NCBI GenBank assembly: GCA_027596075.1
Contig: JADGJC010000063.1
Location: 96,749 to 160,748 of the forward strand
Source: Rhizophlyctis rosea
Lineage: Eukaryota; Chytridiomycota; Chytridiomycetes; Rhizophlyctidales; Rhizophlyctidaceae
Direction of reading: 5' to 3'
Length of the DNA: 64,000 nucleotides
Of this stretch, positions 23,631 to 36,628 are shown in pieces. Numbering within the stretch: position 1 is the stretch's first letter; the number at the start of each line of letters is the position of its first letter. The notes under the pieces are model-generated. The model was not told the DNA's origin and made no database searches. It worked only from the letters and a program-made list of their open reading frames with translations. Made by a program: the position numbers and the translations under genes.

Positions 23631-24493
23631 TCATAACGATGCACTCAATGCCTGACGTCCAATGCGAACAAGATCATCGTTCAACAATCTTCCTTTCACG
23701 TCAAAGCCATGAACAGCGTGGTGCAGCAGAGCAGCCGCAATCTCCTGTTGCGTCACCACAGGCATCCCGGCCATGTTAAGGATACCCGATGTCGCCCATC
23801 GCACCATATTTGTAGGACTCCAGACCGTCGCTGGGGATATGAAACCAGGTTTGGCCATACATGCTTGAATTTCACCGGGATGTTCGTTGGCGGTCGCGAA
23901 GAGTTTGTCTTCGGTTTCCGACTACAACGAGTGAGGGAGGTTGAAATCAGTCATCCAGTAGAAGACCATAAGTGGGAATTTCCTCGTACCCGCATCTGGA
24001 TGTACTGAGCCATGATGCCTTTGTCGCTGCCAGGTGCAAATTGTGCACTCATGAATATGAAGCGGAATGGTTTCTCAGGTCCGGCTTCGTGCATGGCTTT
24101 GAGACCTGCTAGTGGAGATGACTGGCATACTCGCTTGACTTCGTCAAAGTTGACGAAGTTGGAGCGGCTGGGTGTTATAGCGACGGTCCTATGCGAATAG
24201 GTTAATACCGTCGGACTCTGTTCATAAAGGAATTGTTGACCTGCTCTTGACACTTGCCAAATACACGCTTGTGCGCCAGCAAACTCCTTTCTGACATCTT
24301 CTGGGTAGACCTCGTAATCTTTTATGATGACGCTTTTGAGTTTACTTATGTCGGCTTTTGCGAGTATATTTGGTGGTGGGGTGACGGGTGTTCGCGCGAG
24401 AGCTACGACAGAAGTGATTTCTGGGATGGACAGACTTTGACGGATGATTTCCGAGGCTACGTAGCCTGTTGCGCCAGTTATGATCAGTTTCAT
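23631..24493 (-). CDS. NAD(P)-binding Rossmann reductase/epimerase (NmrA/HTATIP2-like)
   Basis: Exons on the minus strand: 24258-24493, 23990-24188, 23631-23921; 241 residues. The start MKLIITGATGYVASEIIRQ gives a textbook GxxGxxA dinucleotide-binding loop right at the N-terminus. VVALARTP follows as the second beta strand, then a NFVNFDEVKRV segment and a PFRFIFMSAQFAPG strand. The first intron only keeps the frame if it begins with GC (GCAAGT at 24257 downwards) and ends at AG before 24188, so it is called a GC-AG intron. The fold is an extended or atypical SDR; substrate unknown. Related fungal proteins are usually annotated as nucleoside-diphosphate-sugar epimerase. Confidence 0.82.
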
Positions 24494-26087
24494 GGTCGCA
24501 AAATCGATGGATTGCGGGGGAGGGCGAGAGGGTGCAGGATGGAAAAAGGTACAGGCACTCAAGTGTGATGGATATTGATTCGTGACGGAACAATTTCGGA
24601 CAAGCTGACATGTCGACGCGTTGTGCGGCTTGTGCGGGGGGCGGGACAACCAAAACGCACCCATCCTTGGTTTGAACAGGGCTTCCTTGACACCCTACGC
24701 ACGACATTTTGCATATCAGCCCCAGCCGCAACCAACACGAAGGGTCAAAATACTGAATGTTTCAAACTGTTTCTATTATATTACACTAAGCAATGTAACT
24801 TCCTTGGGTAATGTTGATAAACGACAGCCTACTGATGCGAATTTACCAACGACCTAAAAGAAGACTCCGTAGATTTATCTTGGCCACACTTTGACTCATA
24901 GGAACATGGTGCATCTGCGTTCCTACGAGCTTCGATAGGGCCAGCAACGTTCCACTTCTACTTCAAATCCCAAACCACACCACAGAAAGCGATGACCGCT
25001 TTCGCAAGAAGAAAGTCAAGTATATTCCAAGCGCACTACCTGTACTCACACGATTAACTATCTCTACGTGATGGTGGCCTATCTGGAACAGCGATGGAAC
25101 TCCTCAGCACGAAAAAAGTGGCATCATTTCCCTACCCCGCTTAACGACACCCGGCGAGGTGCCACGATGGTAGGGGTCGGACGCAAATTACCAAAAGTAC
25201 CATCACGGGAGTTCCGATCGCCTTATTCGCCTCGATTGAACTAGACTATTTTGAGTACGACCACGACGCCAGGATTGGGCGGCAACAGTGAAGCCGCTGA
25301 TGCAGGGGCAGTCCAGAGATTGGCGCAACATCCTATTCGACAAGGAAAAGAGGACAATTAATAATGGTCCAAAAGTAGGTAGTATCGCGACGATAGGGAC
25401 TGGACTCAGTGAATTGTAGTTATTTTGAAAACCAACACGGAAGATTTTGGTCATCTATTGTCATCCATGTCCAGTCCCGTTTCCCATCTAGCAAACGTTG
25501 ATATTTACCTGGCGTGGTGCTATTCAGTTTGGAGCAATCGACTCGGAGCTTATCTGAGGGATTGAGGGAGAAAAACAGTCAGTTCAGGTCTTGCTAACTT
25601 GTGGCGTCCGACACCACTGAAAAATAGAGCCTCAGAGATCTTGGTGATAATTGAAAGTCCTCATAAAGAATCAGGATTCGAGAGTTGTTTTCCTCACAGG
25701 CAAACACTTTACACAATGCAAGGTTGTGCACATACCTAGACTTGATCACATCTGGAATGTGACGAGATTGGTTGGGTGGAAGGAGAAAGGAGGAGGGAAA
25801 GTGAGGGAACGAGCCCAAATTTATTGACATGAGGCTTGTTTGGAGGCTTGGGTTTGGGCTCAGCTGGTTACGTAAATCTCCACTGAATCCTTTCTGGGTC
25901 AGATTGGTCCGCAGGGGGTTTCATGATTTGGGTACCCACCTTCCTCCTTAAAAAGCTTCCCAATTTCTCATCGCTAGTCATAAAACTCACAATTCACACG
26001 CAGCGATTTCGTCATACGCACTCCTGAACACTCTGGACACTTGAGCTACTGTCTACTCCCCTTTTACCCTGATCACTGTCGTTCAAT
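24494..26087. other. Intergenic, about 1.6 kb, nothing recognised
   Basis: Only short open frames of random composition on both strands. Should include promoters of the reductase and of MND1. CTCCTTAAAAAGC near 25946 is AT-rich but is not claimed as a TATA box. Confidence 0.5.
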
Positions 26088-27332
26088 ATGGTCAGTTCCT
26101 TTAACTTCCACCTCATTCCCACAGCCCCAACTGACTGCCCACACTCCAGAGCAAACGAGCTAAAGCCTTATCCTTTGAGGAGAAACGCAAACGTATGGCC
26201 GAGATATTTTATGAGACGGTTAGCAATCTTTCTAATTTCACCGTGTCGGATAGTGTACTAACAGTTCCTGCATTGCCATCCAGAAAGATTTTTGGCAACT
26301 GAAGGTATGCACATAAGGAACACGCGCAAAGGTATCACAAAAACTCACGTCGCTCATACTGCTCACAAAGGACTTGGAAAAAATGGCGCCCAAACAGAAG
26401 GGAATAGGTTGGTACACGTGTGGATATGTGTGATTCCATTTCGAGACTGACCTCAGTTTTTCGGTAGTCCAACAAAGCGTCAAAGAAGTCCTCGACTCCC
26501 TAGTCGTGCGTACACCTCCTTGCCTCGATCGCAAATGATAAGCCCAGCTCACGTATATATCAGTCTGATAATATAGTCACCCTCGAGAAAATCGGCACAT
26601 CAAATTACTACTGGAGTTTTCCAAGTACAGCAATGCAGACGGTGAGGGAGGCCATGTGGGTGCCAATCACGTCAACGATTCTTAATATCACACACAGAGA
26701 AAACGCAAATTGGAAGACATGGAGAATGAACTGAGCGCACTGAAGGCAAGTGTTACGTGGTACCTCACTCGATGACCGGCATCTCATCACTGTAGTTCTT
26801 CGCCGCAGAAACGACAAACAGACCTACAATTAAATGTTGAGAAGGCTCAGGAAGGACGGGAAGAGTCGGTTCGCATTGCAAGGACGCGTTCCCTTCTGGT
26901 TCTGCATGTCTCATGTGATTCATGCAGGACGAGCGAGCCGACATGCTCGAACGCCTCCATGACGCCGAAGCTCTACGGAAATCTTACCTGAAGGAGTTGG
27001 AACAATTCCGAGATTGTGATCCGGCAGTGTTGGAAGCTAAAGGTACTTGGACTGCTAGACTACCAGCGAGCAGCGCATTCCGGATTGACTGAAACACGGT
27101 TTCGCCACTCATGTAGAACTAGCAACAACATTAGCGAAAGATGCTGCGAACCGATGGACGGGTATGAACTTTTGGACATTACGTATTTACTAATAGAGAA
27201 TATTTACATCTCCACCCTCCAACAGACAACATCTTCGCCCTCCAATCCTACTGCAGCCGAAACTTCAACATCACCTCACAGCAGTTTAGTGAGCAGTTTG
27301 GCATACCGGAGGACTTTGATAGCATTCCGTGA
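26088..27332 (+). CDS. MND1: Meiotic recombination protein MND1
   Basis: Partner of Hop2; the complex promotes strand exchange by Dmc1/Rad51 in meiosis. Eleven exons: 26088-26090, 26150-26218, 26284-26304, 26371-26407, 26468-26505, 26564-26641, 26698-26745, 26809-26868, 26928-27042, 27117-27161, 27226-27332; 206 residues, as in human (205). Spliced protein: winged-helix start MSKRAKALSFEEKRKRMAEI, then FYETKDFWQLKDLEKMAPKQKGI, QQSVKEVLDSLV, KIGTSNYYWSFPSTAMQTR, a coiled coil, ANRWTDNIFALQSYC and the invariant end FSEQFGIPEDFDSIP. Exon 1 consists only of the ATG. The intron after exon 7 starts GCAAGT (GC-AG). Its presence implies the organism has, or recently had, meiosis. Confidence 0.96.
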
Positions 27333-27620
27333 TTGGAGCTAGGGGCTCGGATAATGGTGGGATTTTGTATATAGACAGAGATAGTGGTTTGTAGCATTTG
27401 CTGGGTACGCTTAGGGTAGTCTTGCATGCTGCCTTGTATATTTGAAATTGGGTATAGTGTAGTGAACTGGGTAGGACCTGCCGTGAAGGTTGGCATGATC
27501 GGAGTTGAGTATTGTTACTTCCCAACTAGAAGTACCCGCATGACAAAAGCCCAAAGACATCGCAACCTCCTTCTGACATTGTGCACGTCTGAGTAAACTT
27601 ACCGATAAAACAGCTCCACC
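27333..27620. other. Intergenic between convergent MND1 and BSD gene
   Basis: 288 bases of 3' flank; nothing recognised. Confidence 0.4.
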
Positions 27621-28899
27621 TCATTTTTCGCCCTTTTCCTCAATATCATGCTCGACGTGGATGTCCTCATCATCCTCCAACTCCTCACCAGCTTCATACA
27701 GCACCTCCCCTTGCTCCCATTCGCTGCCGTACGCATCGCTGGCAAACTCTTCGTAGTCCATCGAATGGGACGCCTGCGAGGTACAATGAGAGATGTTCAC
27801 GGATTGCTAAAATTGAGTATTGCCGCAAACTTGAAATGTTAATTTGGACACGTTACCTCGTCATTCAGATGACTCGGCAACCCAACCACCTCACGCAACT
27901 CCTTTGCTGTTGGTCCTTCGCCCTGATCCGCCGGGGACGTTTTTTCGACTTTCGGCTTTGATTTTGCTGCAACGTTCTTCTCGGTTGTGAATTCCTTGTC
28001 ATCAGACGCGGCATCAGGGCTTCCGTCTGCAACGGAGTGTTTGGGTGATGCATCCCCTTTCGGTGCGGATGAGGGGTCGTTAAGGTGAGTCAGGGCATGG
28101 TGGGTTGTCAGGAGATGGATGTGGTGGAAGTAGTTGCGCCAGAAAATTGGGTCTTTCATTCTGGTTGGTGATTGGGACGTCAGTCAAAGGTCTTCGAACA
28201 AGAAGCAAGCCTGAAGATGTACTGTACTTTCGAGGGACGAGCTCATAGCGCATTTGTTGGAGGTTTGGGTCAAGCTCCAGGAGGCGCTAGATGAGAATGG
28301 GGAAAACAATGTGCGTCTAGGTTAGTGACACGTGATTGAGTATAGGGGATGGACTGAGCCTTCACCATTGCGACCGACGCGTTTGCATTCATGTCAAAGT
28401 CAAAGCCCGCATCGGATGGTGGATCAGTCGTAAATGTTTCTTTGTTCTAGATCGATGTACATGCAATGATGTCAATTCCGCTCCACTTCCGGCCAAGCCC
28501 AACACCAAACTTACACCCGACAACGCAAAAATCTCCTTCTTCAACCCCTCCTCATTCTCAAACCCTTCCCAAGGCATAGTAACATCCGCACTACCATTTC
28601 TGCTCTTCGCCTCTTTTCGCTCTCCTTCAGCAGGCCTCGCCAAGGCCACCGTCACGGCATCCTTCACAACATCCGCGAACGCGAACCGCGGAGAAGTGAC
28701 GGACGCGTCGCTTTCGGCAAAGTCACCTCCGTCTTGTGCCTTTTTCTTTGCGAGGTCCGCGGCGTGGGCTGCGTCGAGGTTGTGGGTTATTTGGGTTAGG
28801 GTTGTGGTGAGCTTGTTTGTGAATGCCGCTGCAAGATGAAGAATGACGTGAGTTGGCAGGTTTGAGGAAGGGACCGGTTGTTCCGTACTTACTGAACAT
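27621..28899 (-). CDS. BSD-domain protein
   Basis: Exons on the minus strand: 28893-28899, 28515-28828, 28366-28446, 28228-28286, 27857-28160, 27621-27773; 305 residues if the ATG at 28899 is used. The BSD domain (named after BTF2-like factors, synapse-associated and DOS2-like proteins) is seen as PWEGFENEEGLKKEIFALSG, NKETFTTDPP, LDPNLQQMRYELVPRKMKDP and IFWRNYFHHIHLL, with the paired aromatic residues of the domain. A Lys/Ser/Asp-rich linker and a Glu/Asp-rich C-terminus (EELEDDEDIHVEHDIEEKGE) follow. The start is the weak point: an upstream open stretch without ATG reaches a TAA. Related fungal proteins are DOS2-like; the function is not established. Confidence 0.82.
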
Positions 28900-30053
28900 G
28901 AGGGCGGTGATGGAAGGGAATTTACGACAGACGATGTGGTAGGGTTTCGTGGTGCGTTAGGGACGATGTTGAGCAGTACACCTGTAGATCGTGGAGGACG
29001 ATTTGGTGGGAAAGGCGTGGCAAGGCCAATGGTGTTTGTTTACCTGATGGTCATGCTGAAATGTGGCGTAACGCGATGTGGTCAACACACCACGCGTCAA
29101 AGGGTGCTTCTGAGGGTTTGTGCATGTAAATATCTTACTTCTCCAGACGGCATTGAACTGGAAGCAATGTCCACAACCGCCGTTCCCACAACATGGCCGT
29201 CCTTCGTAAAATCCCCTTCTCAAACGAACAAACAGCGGGCTTTCGATTGTTCACATATTGGGTACATTGCCATATAATTGACTTGATGGCGACGCGATTG
29301 AATGTCAACTAATGTCAGTAATGTCTTCAGGGTGGCGTCCCAAGAAAATCATTGAATGGTGGATGCCGATTAGATTTGACAACCATCCATCTAAAAGATT
29401 GGTGAGACTAGATGTTAATGTGCCTCAACCATAAGCAGTATAAGCTAATTCCACCATCCCTAAGAGCCAAACCTGTGAACTGAGAATTGCAAGAAGACCC
29501 TTGTGTTCAACGCCTGGTAACACCACAACGACCCTGAACCACATTTGCCGGATCAGGGGAGCCAATTCACTCAATTCTGGGCGTTGAATGTTTGGCAACG
29601 CTGGCAACGGCCCAAGTTTTGTTCTTTGCACTCCCATCCTCCCCACAATCGTTGCCTTATCCCATCGGAGTTCAATCGCATAGTAACTTGCACGCGCGAC
29701 ACATCGTTTAGCTTGGCAATTATCAATGCACAGAAGGTATGTGCGTGTGCGCTCAACGTTATGATATTAGAAATTCGAAAGCGAGATAAGACGGTTCGGT
29801 GCACCCTCTTATTACCCCCAAGAATGCTTGCGAGATTATGGAGGGTGGGCCGTTTGAAAAGTAGTTGAAAAAGTTATAAATGATATTCAAAAACATGTTT
29901 TGCTGATTTCAGAACGTACGGCTGCTGCCAGTTGACAACAGTCACATAGCCATTTCCACTTGCTCGAAAGCACAAGGTATGAACGGGGAAGGACAGAACG
30001 TATTTTAATCATTTTACCAACGCTCACTCTGGGTCACATCCAGCGGAATTGCG
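28900..30053. other. Intergenic, nothing recognised
   Basis: Short open frames of random composition only. Confidence 0.5.
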
Positions 30054-32325
30054 ATGGAACGGCACATTGAAGAAGCTTCATATTTTCCTCAAAGCATGAC
30101 GGAGAGCCCACAAGAGTTTGAAAAGGCAGACCTGGAAAATACCGGGAGTCTAGTTTTTCAACGCCCATCGCTTCCAGATGATATCGGTCACGATTCATCA
30201 CAAGTAATTGACCAGGCTATTGAATCTGAAGCATTCAAAGTTGGTTCAGGAGCTTCCGAGCTTGCTGCTACAGTTCCAATTAACGCCAGCCCAATCATTG
30301 AACGCAATGCTTCACGCGCCTTGCAGGCTGTGCAATTTTTGGAAGATTTCTTGATCACTGTGAGCCCCTGTCCAATTGAGGACGCAGAGTCGTACTTCGA
30401 CAGTTTGGACAGTCAATTCTGGGACACCAAAATACCGGATACACTCGTTTTCGAGAAGAAAGAAAGAACTCGGCAGCCTCTCACAATCTGGCAAGACATA
30501 GCTTCGGCACAGCAGAAGAGGATCAGATTCAGCCGAGCATTTCCCGAAGTTCCTCTTTTCGGTGTTCGTCTGTCGTACTTGACCAGTTTCATTAAGGAAT
30601 GCGGCGGCCGCGACAGACGATTAAACCTCACAACTGCAGAAGTTTGCGATAAATTTGTGAAGCATCAAGTCAAAGAGGAAAAGCAATCCTTCTGCCAGTA
30701 TTTACGACTGACCCTGCTGATTGATAAGGACAAAGCTACCGGTCACGCCCTCAAGGATACCGAAGCTTCCCCATTGGCCCATAAAGTGGATACAGCAACA
30801 TAGTTCATCAGTCACTCCTGGCAATACTGCTTCTTAGACGTCGTCGACGCCCTCACCATGTTCTTTGCAGAACAAGAAATCGATGACCCGGTCGTGTGGC
30901 TCGACCTCTTCTCTCTCCCACGACGCAACAGGGTAACAGTCGAGCCTCAATGGTTGACAAAAGTCTTCACCACAGCCATTTCCCGCATCAAAAACGTCCT
31001 CATGGTCTGCACACCATGGAACAAGCCAACCACCCCACCCGCGCTTGGTGCGTTTTCGAACTATACACCTGCGCCGCTACCGGGTCCAATTTCCAAATCG
31101 CCCTTCCACCCCACCAGTCAGAGGCGTTTCGACGCTCCCTCGCCTCAAACGTAGATGTGTTCTATAACGCCATAGCATCCATCAAATCAGAGAGCAGTAC
31201 TGCAACTGAGGTGAATGATCTAACGGCGATTCGGACGGCTATTAGGAGCACCGTTGGGTTTGCGGCGCTGGATCAAATGGTTTTCACCTTGTTGTTTGAT
31301 TGGATGGTGGGAAGGGTGCGGACGTTCATCCAAAAAGCGGGATCGGCGAGGGACGATCTGGAACAAGCCCGTTGACTGGGACGTTTGGGTGAGCTTTATC
31401 TCAAGCGGGGCTCGATTGATGAAGCAGAATGCTATATAGTTAAATGCCGGGATATTGTAGGGACGCTTGCTGGGGAAAGTGCGGACAGCATCGCTTGCTT
31501 GAGCACCTTTGGGGGCTTGAGGAGACAGCAAGGGAAGAAGGAAGAAGCGGAGGAGATCTTTCGGCAGTGCTGGGAGAAGGCAGTTCAAGTCCTCGGGCCT
31601 GATCATTCGGATACGCTTTCCTACATGCACCATCTGGCGACATCAATGGAAGGACAAGGACGATATGAAGAGGCGGAGCCTTTGTATGAGGAGTGTTGGA
31701 CCCTACGCAATCCTTGGCGTAGATCATGTAGATACCCTTATTGCTCATATTGACCTAGCCGGCGTACGTGAACGGACTGGAAATTGGGCGCAAGCTGAAA
31801 ACGAATTCCGGTACTGTTTGACGAAAGGGAGGCAAGTCTGTGGCGAAGATCATCCGCAGACACTGTTTCTGGTGGGGAAAGTCGCTGCGTTCTATAGAGC
31901 AAGGGGTCGGTTCAAGGAGGAGGAAGGGCTGCGGGTAGAATCATTGGAGCAAAGTAAGCGCGTCTTCGGTTCGGATCATCCGCAAACCATCAAAGCCATG
32001 ACGGGCCTTGCGTGGGTATACGATCGACTGGGTAACCACCGCCGGGCGCAAATGCTGTTCGAAGATTGCGTGGAACATCATACTCGCATCCATGGCAAAA
32101 CGCATCCCAACACCATCATCGATTAACAACTTGGCAACGTGTTACGAGCGGCAGGGCAAATACACTGAGGCGGGAATGCGGTATTTGGAGTGCGTCAAAC
32201 GGGCAAAGCGGGAGTTGGGAGAGGACGATCCGAGGACTCAACAGTATGTTAGTAGTTTAGTTAGGGTACGCAAAGGAGGAGGACGCGGTGCCAGGAAACA
32301 GGGAGGGCGAAAGAAACGGCGGTAA
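30054..32325 (+). pseudogene. Broken FISHSW-domain / tetratricopeptide-repeat (kinesin-light-chain-like) protein
   Basis: An intact N-terminal part runs 30054-30800 with LTTAEVCDKFVKHQVKEEKQ and SFCQYL, followed by an in-frame TAG at 30801-30803 directly before FISHSWQYCFLDVVDAL. This FISHxW block, then VVWLDLFS and (after a frame change near 31035) TRAWCVFELYTCAATGSNF, is a TIR-like signalling module often joined to TPRs. A second stop, TGA at 31373-31375, precedes LGRLGELYLKRGSIDEAE. TPR units then continue (EEAEEIFRQCWEKAVQVLGPDH, RYEEAEPLYEECW, RTGNWAQAENEF, GNHRRAQMLFEDC) with further frame changes near 31705 and 32115, ending in a basic tail. Two stops and three shifts in otherwise conserved sequence indicate a recent pseudogene; clustered sequencing error is the alternative. 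Confidence 0.8.
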
Positions 32326-33119
32326 CGGGTGGGGAGAGATCGAATACACGTTGGGGCAAGGACGGAGCGTACATGTATGGGCAGCTCACGCAAGTTCGGT
32401 AGTATCCTCAATCACATGCATTTCGCATTGTCGAATCCCCCGGCATAATCGCTCCTAACGCCGCTCTGCTGGCCTAACTATCCTAACTTCGGATTCAATC
32501 ATGTCAACTTATTCACCGCCTTTAGTTGCTCAATCCCGGCAGAGCTTTCCCTCAAACGATTGGCCAGATAGCATATTACAAAAAGATCTTGTTGAGCCAC
32601 ACTCAAAGTCATCCTGAGCATAGGCCATACTGATTTGTTGCACATTGTGACCTCTATCACTTCAGTTACTTCTGTTTGCCATGTGGAAGCGAACTTGCTG
32701 AAGGCATGTTGTATGCCTTGTTCGGTTTAAAGGCATGCCTCGGACAGCAATTGGCGTGCATAACAATGCCACTTACACAACCTTGCACAAGCCATTCGGT
32801 AGGCCTGTAGGCTGGGTGAACTTTCAATGATCAAAACGCAGGGTCGCAAATTCGCAATGAGACGCAGCACGCGACAAGAGCAAGGCGCAGCAGGGAGCCC
32901 AAATGCGCAGACGCGCGGCTGCCTTTTTGAGCAACACGATTGCCATTTTGAGATCTTGTTACCAAAATTGTGGGGCAACAAGGGGAAAGGGTTGAAGCCC
33001 CATCCACCAGTGACCAAGCCATTTCACCCCTCCTTCCGAAAACACTTCACCCCAACCCGCCTCACCATCTTTGCACCTTGAATACCCACTAAACTGTTCT
33101 GAAACTTCAACAGCCCAAA
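32326..33119. other. Intergenic, nothing recognised
   Basis: No gene or RNA recognised; includes the promoter of the SDR gene. Confidence 0.5.
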
Positions 33120-34238
<1,119 letters not shown>

Positions 34239-34468
34239 TCGCATATCATAATCCAGGATTGGGCGGACCTGATTAGATTTCCCTTCATCATAGAAGAAGC
34301 TGGATCAATCAGATGTCGAAAATGTCACATAATATCCAAGCTCAGTCCACCACTACAAGCAATTGGCCAACAGGCCTCCATTCAATATTTACATCACGTC
34401 CAAACCATGCAACAGAAGGACGCAAAAGGCGCAAACCCTCCAACGGAATAGACCCTAACGCTCCCAAC

Positions 34469-36285
34469 TTAGTGCATCCTCTTCTCACACCCCTTCCCAA
34501 CCTCCTCATACTCCCGTTTCGAAATCCAAAGCTGGTGGAACGTCCCCAAACTCGCCAAGATCGACCCGCCAACCCATGGTCCAAATTTCCGTTCCGATGA
34601 CCCGCCCGCCGCGGCCAGTCTGATCTTCGCCTGAAAGGGAGTGTCAACATAATTGGAATACTTGCGAATGAGCCATGGAAAGACTACTCACCCCTGATGT
34701 TAGCGAATACAATTCATTCGCCACCCGATCCGCAAACCCAGTTACCAACGTGTTCGCCCCCGTCAAATTGACCGCACCCCATAGTTGAGCCCTCAAATCA
34801 ATATCGCATGCGCTCACGGCCTGGTGGGCCAGTTGTGCGATCGATACCGGGTCAGGTATATTGTCCTCTGGCTTTTTGGAGTCCTATTTCCACAGAATGA
34901 TGGTAAGCTCGAATGACGTTCAAACGCGAACGGCACAATTCGGGTCCCCATACTTTGACCATGAATGACGGGTTGAACAGCACTTCTGGAATTTTAAACC
35001 GTTCGAGTCCGAAGGCGTTGTTGTAGCCATCGGGGAACTCGAATGATTTCATAGGCCGGGATTTCAGTTGGCTGAAAACGACTCTATGTCAATTCAAGTT
35101 GTATGGGGTGACTCTGAAGCAATTGATCGAAACCCACATCTCATTCCATGCATACTCCGACAAATGGCAGACAGTCTCCTTGAACTCGTTGACAACCCGC
35201 TAATTGAGCCATTAGAATCTTCCATGCACAAAGTCCTCTCGCAAAATGCCTCTACCTGCACCGCAACGCGATGGAACGAATCTGTCGTATTTGGTCTTTC
35301 CCGTGGTACGTACTGAGATGGTTGTCCCGCGTCGACCGCAGTTTTGGATTTCACGAGGTACTGTGGGACAACCGATACACCGATCTCCTTCAACCTCAAC
35401 AATGCTTGCTCCCCAAGAAAGTCGCCGCCATATGGTTGTTTCATGATTCCTTTTCTCAAAACGTATCCATCGTAAACTGGCACAGCGCTTGTGACCGATG
35501 CTCCGGAATCAATTACTAGACATGTGGGTTTTCCTGCTGCGAAACTTCATTGTCTGTCAGCACGCAAATCTGTAGGCTCCACAATGATCAATCACTCACG
35601 CAGAAAGCACTGCACTCCGCGCAAGATAGAAAGCGGGAAGATTGTACTTTTCAAATGCCAGTTCTAGCAGCTTCTCGCGCACGTCGCGTGGGTTCCATGA
35701 AGGTTCGGAGAAGAGGAGTGGGTGTTCGGTCGGGTCGGCGCGAAGGCGTGTGTAGTAGGCATGGTCCCATAGAGCTTCTAATGCATCCCAGTCTTCCACT
35801 GTGTCGTTCATGATCTTCAGTTTCGCGCATCATGGAAACTCCCACGGCAAACTGCGCAACTCCAAGCAACATACCTACACCCTCCTTGAACGGATTCTTC
35901 AACTCCATGTGTTCCCTCCACGTATAAATCTCCCCTTCCCCAACATATCTCTTCGGTCGTTTCCGCCCCGCCCCACCCAGCCCTCCACTCCCACTCCCCG
36001 GTACGCGTTCGTCTGACTCCTGGTTCATAATGGTGTCGCCTTGTGCATCGGTCGCGGGTGGTGGTGGAGGAGGAGGGGACTGTATCGACTCTGGTGTGTA
36101 ACCGACCCATGAAGGGAACACTGCTTTTGGGGTATCTTCTCCTGCGTAGCCTACTTTCGAGAGGGAGGAGCCAAGGTCGAAGACTAAGGCGTTGACCTCA
36201 TCTGTGGACGGAGAAGCTGAGAGGGGAGCAATTCCGGAAATTGCAGGCTTAGCCACCCACCTCCGCCATATGTTATGGTCGTCAT
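34469..36285 (-). CDS. ARP4: Actin-related protein 4 (NuA4/SWR1/INO80 subunit)
   Basis: Nuclear actin-related protein shared by the NuA4 acetyltransferase and the SWR1/INO80 remodellers. Eight exons on the minus strand: 36261-36285, 35879-36201, 35600-35814, 35262-35544, 35138-35199, 34954-35071, 34692-34883, 34469-34630; 459 residues. Evidence: [22 protein letters not shown] with VFPSWVGY (Arp4 phosphate loop), [56 protein letters not shown] and the C-terminal signature [20 protein letters not shown] followed by [16 protein letters not shown] Pro/Gly-rich insertion of about 50 residues after the first strand is longer than in yeast. All splice phases agree. Divergent from RET3 with 343 bases between start codons. 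Confidence 0.96.
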
Positions 36286-36628
36286 TGTAAAGCTGAGACC
36301 TTGACAGTAGCCCTGCACAGATCCGTTGACGGATAGTCAAGCAAATTATACAGGAAGACTTGCGCGATCTGGATCGTGAGAAAGAGAAATGGAGGTGAGG
36401 GAAAGGAAGGTCGGGGAGTGCTTTGGGGTCAATGGTTTGACTGGTTTGAGTGAGTCAGAAACAGTCATGAATGTGCGGCAAGGCGACGCCACCGCCACCG
36501 GGCCACGTCGCATTTCGCTCCCCTTCGATCCCCTCTCCTTTCTCCTCAGAATTCACAACCTCTAAAATACAATCGCCGCGTTCCTACGCCCACATATCCC
36601 GCATACCGAGAAGCTCTACACGAAAACC
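36286..36628. promoter_or_regulatory. Short divergent promoter ARP4/RET3
   Basis: 343 bases between two outward-facing starts of constitutive genes; probably a shared bidirectional promoter. No individual element recognised. Confidence 0.4.

Noticed and set aside
28936..29277. Plus-strand open frame of 113 codons
   Set aside because: No family resemblance, random composition, no supporting splice signals.
34342..34468. Extended C-terminus of ARP4 in another frame
   Set aside because: The in-phase frame stops at 34469-34471 right after the conserved family C-terminus; the longer frame is a shadow.
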